Source: Sphingomonas ginsenosidimutans
GTDB lineage: Bacteria; Pseudomonadota; Alphaproteobacteria; Sphingomonadales; Sphingomonadaceae
Length of the DNA: 64,000 nt
Assembly: GCF_002374835.1 (NCBI RefSeq)
Contig: NZ_NWVD01000001.1
Span: 372,001-436,000, forward strand
Reading direction: 5' to 3'
Shown here: positions 1-16,673 of the stretch, one piece after another
Layout of the letters: every line of letters starts with the position of its first letter
How positions within the stretch are numbered: position 1 is the first letter of the stretch
Made by a program: the position numbers and the translations under genes
The notes under the pieces: generated by a model
The model's input: only the letters and a program-made list of their open reading frames with translations
What the model was told of the DNA's origin: nothing
Database searches by the model: none

Positions 1-729
1 CACATCAACCTGCACAAGACCTTCTCCACCCCACATGGCGGCGGCGGGCCGGGGTCGGGGCCGGTGGTGCTGTCGAAGGCGTTGGCGCCGTTCGGCCCGC
101 TGCCGTTCACCGCGCGGACGGCGGATGGTTACGTCCACCTCATCGAGGAGGAGCGTGCCGAGGAATTCTCGAACGAGCATTTCGACGGCAAGCTCGACAG
201 CTTCGGGCGGATGACCGCCTTCCACGGCCAGATGGGGATGTTCACCCGCGCGCTCGCGTACATCCTCAGCCACGGCGCCGACGGGCTGCGGCAGGTGGCC
301 GAGGATGCGGTGCTTAACGCCAATTACGTGTTGCGCTCGCTGGAGGACACGCTCGACGCGCCGTTCGCTGCCAGCGGGCCGTGCATGCACGAGGCGATCT
401 TCAGCGATCGCGGGCTGGCCGATGGGTTCTCGACCATCGACGTGGCCAAGGGGCTGATCGACGAGGGCTTCCACCCGATGACCATGTACTTCCCGCTGGT
501 GGTGCACGGCGCGATGCTGGTCGAGCCGACCGAGACGGAGAGCAAGGCCGCGCTCGACCAGTTCATCGGCGCGCTGCGCTCGGTGGCGCAGCGGGCGAAG
601 GCGGGCGACATGGCGCTGAAGACCGCGCCGCACTTCGCGCCCCGCGCCCGGCTGGACGAGACGCTGGCCGCACGCAAGCCGGTGCTGCGCTGGAAGCCCC
701 CGGTCGCGGCGGCGGAGGCGGCGGAGTAA
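1..729 (+). CDS. gcvPB: glycine dehydrogenase (decarboxylating) subunit 2, C-terminal part
   Basis: C-terminal half of the P-protein subunit that decarboxylates glycine in the glycine cleavage system. The reading frame is open at the left edge, so the start lies outside; 242 residues are visible. The first visible residues, HINLHKTFSTPHGGGGPG, are the family's PLP-binding motif, with the Schiff-base lysine as visible residue 6. The remainder (NANYVLRSLED, EAIFSD, GFHPMTMYFPL, LVEPTETES) follows the family to its end. The two-subunit form (GcvPA plus GcvPB) is inferred because the protein ends at the usual GcvPB length after the lysine motif; the partner gcvPA would lie upstream. Confidence 0.95.
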   Translation, partial: HINLHKTFSTPHGGGGPGSGPVVLSKALAPFGPLPFTARTADGYVHLIEEERAEEFSNEHFDGKLDSFGRMTAFHGQMGMFTRALAYILSHGADGLRQVAEDAVLNANYVLRSLEDTLDAPFAASGPCMHEAIFSDRGLADGFSTIDVAKGLIDEGFHPMTMYFPLVVHGAMLVEPTETESKAALDQFIGALRSVAQRAKAGDMALKTAPHFAPRARLDETLAARKPVLRWKPPVAAAEAAE

Positions 730-747
730 AGGGCGCGCGCTCCGCGC

Positions 748-1644
748 TCAATCGTCGGGCGCGACGGTCGTCGTCTGTTGCCGGCCCAGCCGGTGTTCGC
801 GCCAGACGATGAACAGCCCGCTGGCGATGATGATCGGCGCCCCCACCCAGGTCATCGGCGCGGGCAGTGCGCCGAACAGCAGCCAGCCGTAGATGGTTGC
901 CCACAGCAGGCCGGAATAGTCCATCGGCACCACCGCGCTGACCGGCGCCAGCCGCGACGCGGCGGTGATCGACAATTGCCCCAGCGCGCCGACCACCCCG
1001 GTCGCCGCCAGGATCGCCCAGGTGCCGGCGTCATGCGCCTGGAGGTGGAAGGCATAGGGGATGGCGATCGGCGGCAGCGTCAGCGTGGTGAACCAGAAGA
1101 CGGTCGTACCGGTCGGTTCGTCACGCAGCTGGCGCAGCAGCACCGCGACCAGTGCGACGAACAGCGCGGCCAGCAATCCCACCGCCGCGCCCATCGGGGA
1201 TAAATGCGCGCTGCCCGGCTGCGCCACCACCAGCACGCCCACGAACCCCACCAGCACCGCCGCCCACCGCTGGATGCCGGTTCGCTCCTTCAACAATGTC
1301 GCGCCCAGGATCGTGGCGAAGATCGGCACGGTGAACTGGAACGTCGTCGCCTCCGCGAGCGGCAACAGGATCACCGCGCCGAAGGTGAAGACCATGCCGA
1401 CCAGCCCGACCATCGCCCGTGCCAGATGGCCGCGGAAGCGCGCCGTGCGCAGCGATGCCAGCCCCGGCCCGCGCACCACGAACGCCAGCACCACCGGCAG
1501 CGCGCACGCCTGTCGCCAGAACATCCCCTCGAACAGCGTCGCGCCGCGATGCTCGCCCCACTTTATCAGGGCGGACATCGTGGCGAGAAAGAAGATGGCC
1601 AGCAATCGCAGCGCGATGCCCGCCAGTATGCGATCGCTGGACAT
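748..1644 (-). CDS. EamA/DMT-family transporter
   Basis: 298-aa polytopic inner-membrane protein with about ten hydrophobic segments arranged as two EamA repeats (residues about 10-140 and 150-285), the layout of drug/metabolite transporters such as RhaT/YdcZ relatives. Seen: conserved-style AEATTFQFTVPIFATILG at the end of repeat one and SRLAPVSAVVPMDYSGLLWA in repeat two. Such proteins export small metabolites or amino acids; the substrate cannot be read from sequence. It converges on gcvPB with an 18-nt gap and is divergent from proS, sharing an 86-nt intergenic region. The ATG at 1644 is immediately followed by the first hydrophobic segment, which fits the family. Confidence 0.88.
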   Translation of the reverse strand: MSSDRILAGIALRLLAIFFLATMSALIKWGEHRGATLFEGMFWRQACALPVVLAFVVRGPGLASLRTARFRGHLARAMVGLVGMVFTFGAVILLPLAEATTFQFTVPIFATILGATLLKERTGIQRWAAVLVGFVGVLVVAQPGSAHLSPMGAAVGLLAALFVALVAVLLRQLRDEPTGTTVFWFTTLTLPPIAIPYAFHLQAHDAGTWAILAATGVVGALGQLSITAASRLAPVSAVVPMDYSGLLWATIYGWLLFGALPAPMTWVGAPIIIASGLFIVWREHRLGRQQTTTVAPDD

Positions 1645-1730
1645 GACGCCCGCCTAGCCGCGCGGGCGGGGCGGCGGAACCCCGCACCGCTCCAGTTGCC
1701 AAAATCGCCGGTTCGTTTAGGTCGCGGATC

Positions 1731-3260
1731 ATGAAACACGCCCTTTCCGTCACCCGCGAGGCGGACTTCGCCGCCTGGTATCAGGCCGTCATCACCGAGG
1801 CCGACCTGGCGGAGGAAAGCGGCGTGCGCGGGTGCATGGTCATCCGGCCGTGGGGCTATGGCATCTGGGAACGGATCCAGCGGCTGCTCGACGATCGCAT
1901 CAAGGCGACCGGCCACGAGAATTGCTATTTCCCGCTGTTCATCCCGCTGTCGTATTTCGAGGAAGAGGCCAGCCACGTCGACGGTTTCGCCAAGGAGATG
2001 GCGGTCGTCACGCATCACCGGCTGGTCGCCGACGGCAAGGGCCGGCTGGTCCCCGATCCCGCAGCGAAGCTGGAGGAGCCGCTAGTCGTCCGTCCGACCA
2101 GCGAGACGGTGATCGGCCACGCCTTTGCACGCTGGGTCCAGTCGTGGCGCGACCTGCCGGTGCTCATCAACCAATGGGCCAATGTCGTGCGCTGGGAAAT
2201 GCGCACGCGCATGTTCCTGCGCACCGCCGAATTCCTGTGGCAGGAGGGGCATACCGCCCACGCTACCGCCGAGGAGGCGCAGGCCGAGACGCTCAAGATG
2301 CTGGAGGTGTATCGCGAGTTCGCCGAGACGTGCATCGCACTGCCGGTGATCGCGGGCGAAAAGCCGGAGAATGAACGCTTCCCCGGCGCGGTCGCGACCT
2401 ACAGCATCGAGGCGATGATGCAGGACGGCAAGGCGCTCCAGGCGGGCACCAGCCACTTCCTGGGCACCAATTTCGCCAAGGCGCAGAACATCCGCTTCCA
2501 GAACGCCGAGGGGCAGCTGGAACTGGCCAATACCACCAGCTGGGGCGTGTCGACGCGGATGATCGGCGGCCTCATCATGGTGCATGGCGACGACGACGGG
2601 TTGCGCGTGCCGCCGCGCGTCGCGCCGTGGCAGGTGGTGATCGTGCCGATGCTGCGCGACACGCCCGAGGATGAGGCGCTGATCGCCTATTGCAAGGAGT
2701 TGCAGGCGGCGCTGGCGCGCGAAATCGCGCTCGGCGAACCGGTGCGCGCGCTGCTCGACCTGAAGGCGGTGAAGTCCACCAACAAGCGCTGGGGCTGGGT
2801 GAAGAAGGGTGCGCCGATCGTGATCGAGGTCGGCGGCCGCGATATGGCGGCGGGCAACGTCTCGGTCATCCGTCGTGACCGGCTGTACCGCGCGGACGGC
2901 AAGCTCGACAGCGCCGCGACCGAGCGTGGTGCGTTCGTCGCCGGTGCGGGGGCGCTGCTGGAAGAAATCCAGCAGGCACTCTTCGCCGAGGCACGCGACC
3001 GGCTGCACGCGAACGTCATGCCCGCCGCCGATTGGGCGGCGGTGGAAGCGCATTTTGCGGACGGGGCGAAGAACCCCGGCTGGCGCGAGGTGCAATGGTC
3101 GCGTCCGACCGGCGCCGCGCTGGATGCGGTGGTCGAGAAGCTGAAGGCGTTGAAGCTGACGCTGCGCAATGCGCCGATGGATCAGCCCGCGGTCGACGGT
3201 GCGTGCGTCTTCACCGGTGCGCCGGCGGTCGAACGGGTGCTGATCGGCCGCGCCTACTGA
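1731..3260 (+). CDS. proS: proline--tRNA ligase (eukaryotic/archaeal-type ProRS)
   Basis: Class II aminoacyl-tRNA synthetase that charges tRNA-Pro. 509 aa. Motif 2 region RWEMRTRMFLRTAEFLWQEG (about residues 158-178) and the later GTSHFLGTNFAKA and WGVSTRMIGG (motif 3 region) are clear, and there is no bacterial INS editing insertion. The C terminus ends in ...VLIGRAY; a terminal tyrosine is characteristic of the type-3 ProRS fold, where it reaches the active site. This is the eukaryote/archaea-like form rather than the editing E. coli form or the short alphaproteobacterial form; I believe it is usual in sphingomonads. The last 13 nt coding bases are repeated directly 17 nt downstream over the stop codon (3240-3252 and 3257-3269). 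Confidence 0.95.
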   Translation: MKHALSVTREADFAAWYQAVITEADLAEESGVRGCMVIRPWGYGIWERIQRLLDDRIKATGHENCYFPLFIPLSYFEEEASHVDGFAKEMAVVTHHRLVADGKGRLVPDPAAKLEEPLVVRPTSETVIGHAFARWVQSWRDLPVLINQWANVVRWEMRTRMFLRTAEFLWQEGHTAHATAEEAQAETLKMLEVYREFAETCIALPVIAGEKPENERFPGAVATYSIEAMMQDGKALQAGTSHFLGTNFAKAQNIRFQNAEGQLELANTTSWGVSTRMIGGLIMVHGDDDGLRVPPRVAPWQVVIVPMLRDTPEDEALIAYCKELQAALAREIALGEPVRALLDLKAVKSTNKRWGWVKKGAPIVIEVGGRDMAAGNVSVIRRDRLYRADGKLDSAATERGAFVAGAGALLEEIQQALFAEARDRLHANVMPAADWAAVEAHFADGAKNPGWREVQWSRPTGAALDAVVEKLKALKLTLRNAPMDQPAVDGACVFTGAPAVERVLIGRAY

Positions 3261-3542
3261 TCGGCCGCGGCGCGCTGTCGCGCGTCGTTCCAGCAATCGA
3301 TAGCCCGCCAGCGATACGCCCGGCCGCGTGACGGACGGCAGGCGGACGGCAGCGCGACAGGCGGGGCGAACGGCGTCGGGCGCGTGTGCGTCCCCGGTTT
3401 CGCTGGCGATCGTCTGGATCGGCGACAGCGCGACGCCTGTTAGCGCCATCGGGGCCCGGCCAGCGGCGCAGTGTGCTTCGTCGCTATAGTGCGCTTGTTG
3501 CCGTCCTGCCCTTTCGATGCCGATACCGGCCGGATCGATACG
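3261..3542. other. intergenic region between proS and the rpoC terminator
   Basis: About 280 bases between convergent genes. Apart from the short direct repeat over the proS stop codon I see no gene, RNA or clear proS terminator here. Small open frames in it have no family-like features. Confidence 0.5.
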
Positions 3543-3580
3543 AAAAAGCCGCCGTCCGGCATCCCGGACGACGGCCTTTC
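3543..3580 (-). terminator. rho-independent terminator of rpoBC
   Basis: On the minus strand a 12-bp stem with one G.U pair (3575-3564 with 3559-3548) closed by a 4-nt loop is followed by five T residues (3547-3543). It lies 34 bases beyond the rpoC stop codon. The plus-strand side has only three T residues, so it should act mainly on rpoC. Confidence 0.88.
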
Positions 3581-3609
3581 GCGTCAGCTGCCCGATCGGG
3601 CGGGGAAGG

Positions 3610-7896
<4,287 letters not shown>

Positions 7897-7910
7897 TTCA
7901 ACCTCTTTCT

Positions 7911-8046
7911 CCTCTCCCGCTGGGAGAGGAAGGGACCCGCCCGGCGCCGCCGGGTGGGAAGGTGAGGGGGAGGGACGCGCATCGTCGTCCTCACCCTTCC
8001 GCGGCCGTTGGCCGCTCCCTCCCTCTCCCGCCGGGAAAGGGAGGGT
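7911..8046. repeat. pair of inverted GC-rich palindromic repeats in the rpoB-rpoC spacer
   Basis: A perfect 8-bp hairpin (7911-7918 with 7922-7929) continues into GGTGAGGG at 7961-7968; the mirror arrangement follows on the other strand (CCTCACCC at 7989-7996, then CTCCC-rich palindrome 8015-8046). The core CTCTCCC(G)GGGAGAG with a trailing GGTGAGGG matches the copy inside dnaE2 at 59488-59523. It nearly fills the 159-nt gap inside the rpoBC transcript. Confidence 0.75.
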
Positions 8047-8055
8047 GGTTGCTTA

Positions 8056-12237
<4,182 letters not shown>

Positions 12238-12309
12238 AAGAGCTTTGTGCCTCGTCAGCCAGAATTCACGGGCGCTTGGGTCAGGAACGACGAAAGGCCG
12301 CACGTCTGA

Positions 12310-12324
12310 TCCCGAAGATCGGGA
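12310..12324 (-). promoter_or_regulatory. hairpin in the rpoB leader
   Basis: Six-base-pair palindrome TCCCGA-AGA-TCGGGA about 75 nt upstream of the rpoB start, within the roughly 175-nt untranslated leader predicted from the promoter. There is no T-run, so it is not an obvious terminator; role unknown. Confidence 0.4.
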
Positions 12325-12420
12325 GACGGCAGCCTGTCAGCGTCCTGTCTTTCCAGCCCCCATCCGTACGACGCGCTGCGCGACGGCGCGCCATGTCCCG
12401 AGGCTGTGGAAAGTCGTCGG

Positions 12421-12449
12421 GATATAGGCCCGCACTGGCACAGCGTCAA
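12421..12449 (-). promoter_or_regulatory. predicted sigma70-type promoter of rpoBC
   Basis: On the minus strand TTGACG (12449-12444), a 17-nt spacer, then TATATC (12426-12421). Both hexamers are close to consensus and spacing is ideal. Transcription would start near 12414, leaving a leader of about 175 nt before rpoB. Confidence 0.72.
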
Positions 12450-12494
12450 CCGCGTGATGCTATCGCTGCGGGGACGGGCGGGGTAGGGGTGAGC

Positions 12495-13028
12495 ATGTTG
12501 CGCGTCATTCCCTTCCTGGCTGGTGCCTTTGCGGCGCTGTTCCCCGTCACCGCCGGCGCGCAGGAGGTGTTTGCCGGCGTCCTGTCGCATGGCGTCGACA
12601 CCCCGCTCACCAAGGCGACCGGGGAGGGCGGTACCGACCTGCAACTGGGGGTGCGCGGCAAGCCGCTGCTGAACGCGGGCGTTGCGACGCTGCGCCCCTA
12701 TGCGTTCGTATCCGCGAACGCGCGCGGCGACACCAGCTTCGCCGCGGCGGGCGTGGCGCTGACGGTCGGCCTGCCGGGGTGGTTCGTGCGGCCCGGGATC
12801 GGGCTGGCGGTGCACGACGGGCCTTCCTATCGCGTCGGCGCCGATGGCTTTCGCACCGATCTGGGCAGCCGGGTGGTGTTCGAGCCGGAACTGGGCGTTG
12901 GGGTCCCGATCCTGCCCCGCGTCACCGCGGAGCTGCAATGGACGCACCTCAGCCACGCACAGCTCTTCAGCCGGCAGAACCCCGGGCTCGACATGATCGG
13001 GACGCGCGTGTCGATCCGTCTGCCGTAA
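12495..13028 (+). CDS. PagL-like lipid A 3-O-deacylase / acyloxyacyl hydrolase family protein
   Basis: 177-aa secreted or outer-membrane protein. Residues 1-23 form a signal peptide ending TAGAQ. The rest is alternating beta-strand-like sequence (GVALTVGLPG, RPGIGLAVHDG, PELGVGVPILPRV) ending in an aromatic/hydrophobic strand, as in an eight-stranded barrel. Near the end, QWTHLSHAQLFSRQNPGLDMIG resembles the PagL active-site segment, where His-x-Ser provides catalysis; here the order is His-Leu-Ser-His. If active it would trim the acyl chain of lipid A or a glycosphingolipid. The ATG at 12495 follows GGGGTGAGC and starts the signal peptide. Assignment rests on motif and size only. Confidence 0.65.
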   Translation: MLRVIPFLAGAFAALFPVTAGAQEVFAGVLSHGVDTPLTKATGEGGTDLQLGVRGKPLLNAGVATLRPYAFVSANARGDTSFAAAGVALTVGLPGWFVRPGIGLAVHDGPSYRVGADGFRTDLGSRVVFEPELGVGVPILPRVTAELQWTHLSHAQLFSRQNPGLDMIGTRVSIRLP

Positions 13029-13080
13029 ATGCGTGTCGCGGGCGGTTGACGTCGGCGTGCGGGCGGGTAGCGGGGGAGCG

Positions 13081-14214
13081 ATGAGTTTGCGTTTCCCCGT
13101 CCTGCTGGCCGGCATGTCGGCCGGCACCGCCATGGTCGCCGCTGCCGCGCGTGCGCAGGACGTGCCCGTCCCGGCGGCGACCACGTTACCCGCCGATGCC
13201 AGCGCGGTGCCGCCGCCGATCCGCGTGCCGCTGCCCGCCGCCAGCCCGTCGGTGCCTGCGGTGGCTCCGATCGTCACCGTGCCACGGGTGCGTACGACAC
13301 CACGCCCGGTCGCGACGCCTACCCCGCGCATGCGCCCGACCCCGACCCCGGCTTCGACTCCGACCGCGCGTGCCACGCCGACCCCGCGTGCGACATCGAC
13401 ACCGACGCCTGTCCGGGTCGAGAGGGAGACGCCGTCCTCGCCGGTTCCGGTGGAGGCCGCGACGCCCGCCGCGCCGGTGACGCCCGCGACGCCGATCGCG
13501 GCTCCGTCGCCTGCCGATGCGCCGGCCGGCACCCCGTGGTGGGCAGTCGTGCTGGCCGTGCTGGGTGTCGCGGCCGCAGGGGCGTGGCTGTGGCGGCGCC
13601 GTTCGGCGCGCGTGGTCGCGGACGAGGTCGCCGCGCCGCAACCACCGGCCGCGCCCGTCGTGCCCCGCCGGCCGCGTGCCCCCGTTGACCCGACGCCGCC
13701 GGTCGCACCAGCGGCGCGCGGGTGGATCGCGTTCGATCTGGTCGCACGGCGGGCCGGCGTGAACCTGCTGACCGCGACGCTGGACGCGCAGGTCACCGTC
13801 CGTAACGACGGCGAGCGCCCGGCCGAGGATATCCGCCTCGACGTCCGGCTGCTCAGTGCCAGTGCGTCGCAGGACGACGAACTGGGCGCCATTTTCGCCC
13901 ATCCGGTGGCCGCGCCCGCGACCGCACCCTTCGCGCTCGCCCCGGGTGAGGAGCGGGTCGTCACCGTGCTGGTGACGCTGCCGCGCGGGGCGATCACCGT
14001 GCTGACGGCGGGCGGGCGGCCGATGTTCGTGCCCGTCGCGGCGGTCAACCTGCGCTACGTCACCGGGGGGATCGCGGGGCAGACCGCCGGTGCGTTCGCG
14101 GTCGGGCTGGAGCGCGACGGTGCGGCGAAGCTCGCGCCCTTCTGGCTCGACGGGCCGGGACGGATGCACGATTCGGTGGCGGTTCGTCCGCACGCCCTCT
14201 CGCTGCGCAGCTGA
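13081..14214 (+). CDS. Thr/Pro-rich membrane-anchored protein of unknown function
   Basis: 377 aa, function not recognised. Signal peptide at residues 1-22 (AAAARAQD), then about 130 residues of Ala/Pro/Thr-rich low complexity with repeated TPTP and RATPTP units, a transmembrane helix (WWAVVLAVLGVAAAGAWLW, about residues 155-173) followed by an RRR stop-transfer, a second Pro/Ala linker, and a globular C-terminal domain (about 220-377) that looks beta-rich and immunoglobulin-like (LDAQVTVRNDGERPAEDIRLD). The flexible stalk suggests a cell-envelope spanning role. Start chosen at 13081 after GGGGGAGCG; it follows the PagL-like gene by 52 nt in the same orientation and may be cotranscribed. Confidence 0.75.
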   Translation: MSLRFPVLLAGMSAGTAMVAAAARAQDVPVPAATTLPADASAVPPPIRVPLPAASPSVPAVAPIVTVPRVRTTPRPVATPTPRMRPTPTPASTPTARATPTPRATSTPTPVRVERETPSSPVPVEAATPAAPVTPATPIAAPSPADAPAGTPWWAVVLAVLGVAAAGAWLWRRRSARVVADEVAAPQPPAAPVVPRRPRAPVDPTPPVAPAARGWIAFDLVARRAGVNLLTATLDAQVTVRNDGERPAEDIRLDVRLLSASASQDDELGAIFAHPVAAPATAPFALAPGEERVVTVLVTLPRGAITVLTAGGRPMFVPVAAVNLRYVTGGIAGQTAGAFAVGLERDGAAKLAPFWLDGPGRMHDSVAVRPHALSLRS

Positions 14215-14232
14215 CCGGCGCCGGGCGGCGCG

Positions 14233-15171
14233 TCAGCGCCGTTGCGCGGCGAAGAACTGCCAGATCGTCGCGCTCGCATCGAACGCGCCGTCCGCCCCGC
14301 GGGCATCCGGCCATTCATGCTCGCCCAATGGGCGGTCGACGAAGCGGACTTCGGCGCCGCTGGTGCATCCGGTGCTCGTTTCGACCGATGCGCCCGCGCT
14401 GTGCGTGACCACCGGCGCGGCGGTGCAGCCGTTGGTTGTCCGCCACGCATCGACCGAACGGCGGGTCGCCAGGAACGGCCGGCTCTGCATCCGTCCGACG
14501 AAGCCCTTCGGGCTGTTGCCGCCCGCGAACGGCACCACGTCGTCGTGCTCACCATGGATCACCAGCATCGGCACCGGCGCCACCGCGCGTGGTTCGTCGC
14601 CGAACATCGCACCGGACACGACCGCCGCCGCGGCGATCCGGTTGCCCAGCGCGATCGCCACACGGTGCGTCAGCATTCCGCCGTTCGAAAATCCGGTGAT
14701 GTAGATGCGGCGCGGATCGACCGCGGTGCGCCGCGCGACATCGTCGATCACCGCCGCGACGAAGGCGATGTCGTCGACGCCGCGCGATGCCGCCTCCCCG
14801 CAGCAGCCGCCGGCATTCCACGTCCCCATGCGATCGTTGCGACCGATCCCGTCGGGAGCGACGACGATCACGCCCGCGCGGCGTGCCTGGTCCGCCCAGC
14901 GCGCGATCATCGACGCGCCGTTGCCGCCGCCGCCATGCAGCGCGACGATCAGCGGGGCGGGGGCGCTGCCGCGATGCGCGTCGAGCAGGCGGTAGCGCCG
15001 CTGCTGCCCGGCGATCGACAGGTCATGGACGGTCGCATCGACATTGGTCCGCTGCTGCGCCGCGCGTGCCTCGCGCCATCGCGCCAGCAGGCCGGGCCGC
15101 TCCGCCAGCCCCGCATCGGCGGCCAATGCCGTCAATGCCATCGCCCCTATCAATAACGTCTTGTTGCGCAC
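14233..15171 (-). CDS. PHB-depolymerase / feruloyl-esterase family secreted esterase
   Basis: 312-aa alpha/beta hydrolase of the LpqC/PHB-depolymerase type. Signal peptide about residues 1-22. Seen: oxyanion region VALHGGGGNGASM, nucleophile elbow GFSNGGML, acidic residue in VIHGEHDDVVPF, and a C-terminal histidine in LGEHEWPDARG; also WNAGGCCG typical of the family. It should hydrolyse ester bonds in the periplasm or outside the cell, of polyhydroxyalkanoate or plant feruloyl esters. The GTG at 15171 follows GGGAGCGAAGGAC and starts a signal peptide better than upstream candidates. It sits on the same strand as rplL but beyond that operon's terminator. Confidence 0.85.
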   Translation of the reverse strand: MRNKTLLIGAMALTALAADAGLAERPGLLARWREARAAQQRTNVDATVHDLSIAGQQRRYRLLDAHRGSAPAPLIVALHGGGGNGASMIARWADQARRAGVIVVAPDGIGRNDRMGTWNAGGCCGEAASRGVDDIAFVAAVIDDVARRTAVDPRRIYITGFSNGGMLTHRVAIALGNRIAAAAVVSGAMFGDEPRAVAPVPMLVIHGEHDDVVPFAGGNSPKGFVGRMQSRPFLATRRSVDAWRTTNGCTAAPVVTHSAGASVETSTGCTSGAEVRFVDRPLGEHEWPDARGADGAFDASATIWQFFAAQRR

Positions 15172-15253
15172 GTCCTTCGCTCCCGCAAATGGATGTTGCG
15201 CATACGTAACGGTGCCATGCCTTCCCGGCGATGAACGGCCATGCCCGCCGAAC

Positions 15254-15290
15254 AAAAAAGGGGCGGCCCCGCACGGGAGTCGCCCCTTCT
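15254..15290 (-). terminator. rho-independent terminator of rplJL
   Basis: Perfect 8-bp stem (15288-15281 with 15265-15258) followed on the minus strand by six T residues (15259-15254), about 110 nt beyond rplL. The end of the stem is AAG-rich on the other strand, so some bidirectional use is possible. Confidence 0.85.
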
Positions 15291-15398
15291 TCTGTCGCCG
15301 GGGTCACGGAAGGACATTCCATGACGCCCCACGGATGGCCGGACTACCGGCCGGCCGTGCGCAGGCGAGACGCAACGCGTCCCGCCCGCGCATTCGGC

Positions 15399-15779
15399 TT
15401 ACTTGAGTTCGACGGTCGCGCCGGCTTCTTCCAGCTGCTTCTTGACCTTCTCGGCCTCGTCCTTCGACACGCCTTCCTTGACCGGCTTCGGCGCGCCTTC
15501 GACCAGCGCCTTGGCTTCGGTCAGGCCCAGGCCGGTGATCGCGCGGACTTCCTTGATGACGTTGATCTTCTTGCCACCGTCGCCGGTCAGCACGACGTCG
15601 AATTCGGTCTTCTCTTCAGCGGCCGGCGCGCCACCGGCGGCGCCACCGGCGGCCGGAGCCGCCGCAACCGCCGCAGCGGCCGAAACGCCCCACTTCTCTT
15701 CGAGCAGCTTCGACAGCTCGGCGGCTTCGAGGACGGTCAGTTCGCTCAGCTGGTCAACCAGCGCGTTCAGGTCTGCCAT
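15399..15779 (-). CDS. rplL: 50S ribosomal protein L7/L12
   Basis: 126-aa stalk protein of the large subunit, binding translation factors. N-terminal dimerisation domain [32 protein letters not shown]..., an Ala/Gly hinge (residues about 38-55) and the C-terminal domain [24 protein letters not shown]...ATVELK are complete. The start at 15779 follows AGGAAGTAAGATC. It lies 69 nt after rplJ and is closed by a terminator; it is not adjacent to rpoB, which is unusual for this operon. Confidence 0.99.
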   Translation of the reverse strand: MADLNALVDQLSELTVLEAAELSKLLEEKWGVSAAAAVAAAPAAGGAAGGAPAAEEKTEFDVVLTGDGGKKINVIKEVRAITGLGLTEAKALVEGAPKPVKEGVSKDEAEKVKKQLEEAGATVELK

Positions 15780-15848
15780 GATCTTACTTCCTATCAAGCG
15801 GGGACAGGTGCCCCAAATTCCAAAAAATCAACAGGATGCTGCCCGAAA

Positions 15849-16364
15849 TCAGGCGGCTTCCTTCTCCGAATAAGCTGCCAGCACGCGCGCGATCTGCGCG
15901 GCCGGGGCCTGGGTGATGGTCGCCAGCTTCGTGGCGGGTGCCACGATCAGGCCGACGATCTTCGCACGCAGCTCGTCCAGCGACGGCAGCGTGGCCAGTG
16001 CCTGCACGCCCGCCACGTCCAGCGGGGTCGTGCCCATCGCACCGCCGACGATCTCGAACTTGTCGGTCGTCTTGGCGAATTCGACGACGATCTTGGCCGC
16101 CGCGACCGGATCGGTCGAGGAAGCCAGGCCGACCGGGCCGGTCAGCATGTCGCTGAGCGAACCGTAATCGGTGCCGTCGAGTGCGATCCTGGCAAGCTTG
16201 TTCTTCGAGACCTTGTAGGTCGCGCCGGCTGCCCGCATCCGGTTGCGCAAGTCGGTCGACTGCGCCACCGTCATGCCGAGGTTGCGGGTGACGACCACCA
16301 CGGCAACCTCGGAAAAGGTGCGGTTCAGTTCGGCGACGGCCGCGGTCTTCTGACTACGATCCAT
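15849..16364 (-). CDS. rplJ: 50S ribosomal protein L10
   Basis: 171-aa stalk base protein that binds 23S rRNA and L7/L12 dimers. The start MDRSQKTAAVAELNRTF at 16364 is the family start after GTGGAGAATGGC. Conserved parts seen: VVVVTRNLGMTVAQSTDLRNRMR, YKVSKNKLARIAL and the C-terminal AAQIARVLAAYSEKEAA helix. First gene of the short rplJ-rplL unit, behind a long leader that is likely the L10 autoregulatory RNA. Confidence 0.98.
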   Translation of the reverse strand: MDRSQKTAAVAELNRTFSEVAVVVVTRNLGMTVAQSTDLRNRMRAAGATYKVSKNKLARIALDGTDYGSLSDMLTGPVGLASSTDPVAAAKIVVEFAKTTDKFEIVGGAMGTTPLDVAGVQALATLPSLDELRAKIVGLIVAPATKLATITQAPAAQIARVLAAYSEKEAA

Positions 16365-16628
16365 GCCATTCTCCACGTTGGGAAGGGGCCGCGCGAACGG
16401 ACCCTTCCGGGTACGAACCGCCATCCGCAAATGCGGCCGGCGGCATTGTCCAGCGATGGGGAATGGGATGCCCGCTAACGGGCGACGGGCCGCACGTGCG
16501 GCTTCCATGGGAAAGCGGCACGACTGGCGCGATCAATCCTGTCCCCGCCTCGGCGGGAGATTAAGGCATCCGGGGATGCCACCCGCTGTCTCGGACGGTG
16601 CGCCCAGGCCATCCGGCCGGGGCACGCG
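16365..16628 (-). promoter_or_regulatory. probable L10 leader (autoregulatory 5' UTR of rplJL)
   Basis: Long leader between the predicted promoter and rplJ, with several stems on the minus strand: GGAAGGG/CCCTTCC close to the start codon (16399-16405 region and 16379-16385), a GCCCG-TTAG-CGGGC hairpin around 16472-16486, and a perfect palindrome GCCGCACGTGCGGC around 16490-16503. In many bacteria L10 or L10-L12 binds such a leader to repress its own synthesis. Assigned by position and structure; I could not test the kink-turn consensus. Confidence 0.5.
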
Positions 16629-16634
16629 GGCGGC

Positions 16635-16662
16635 GTCATAGCCGAACCGCGCCGCGCGTCAA
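16635..16662 (-). promoter_or_regulatory. predicted promoter of rplJL
   Basis: Minus strand TTGACG (16662-16657), 16-nt spacer, TATGAC (16640-16635). It lies back to back with the PHO-box array of phoX. Confidence 0.6.
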
Positions 16663-16673
16663 GCCCCGTGCGC

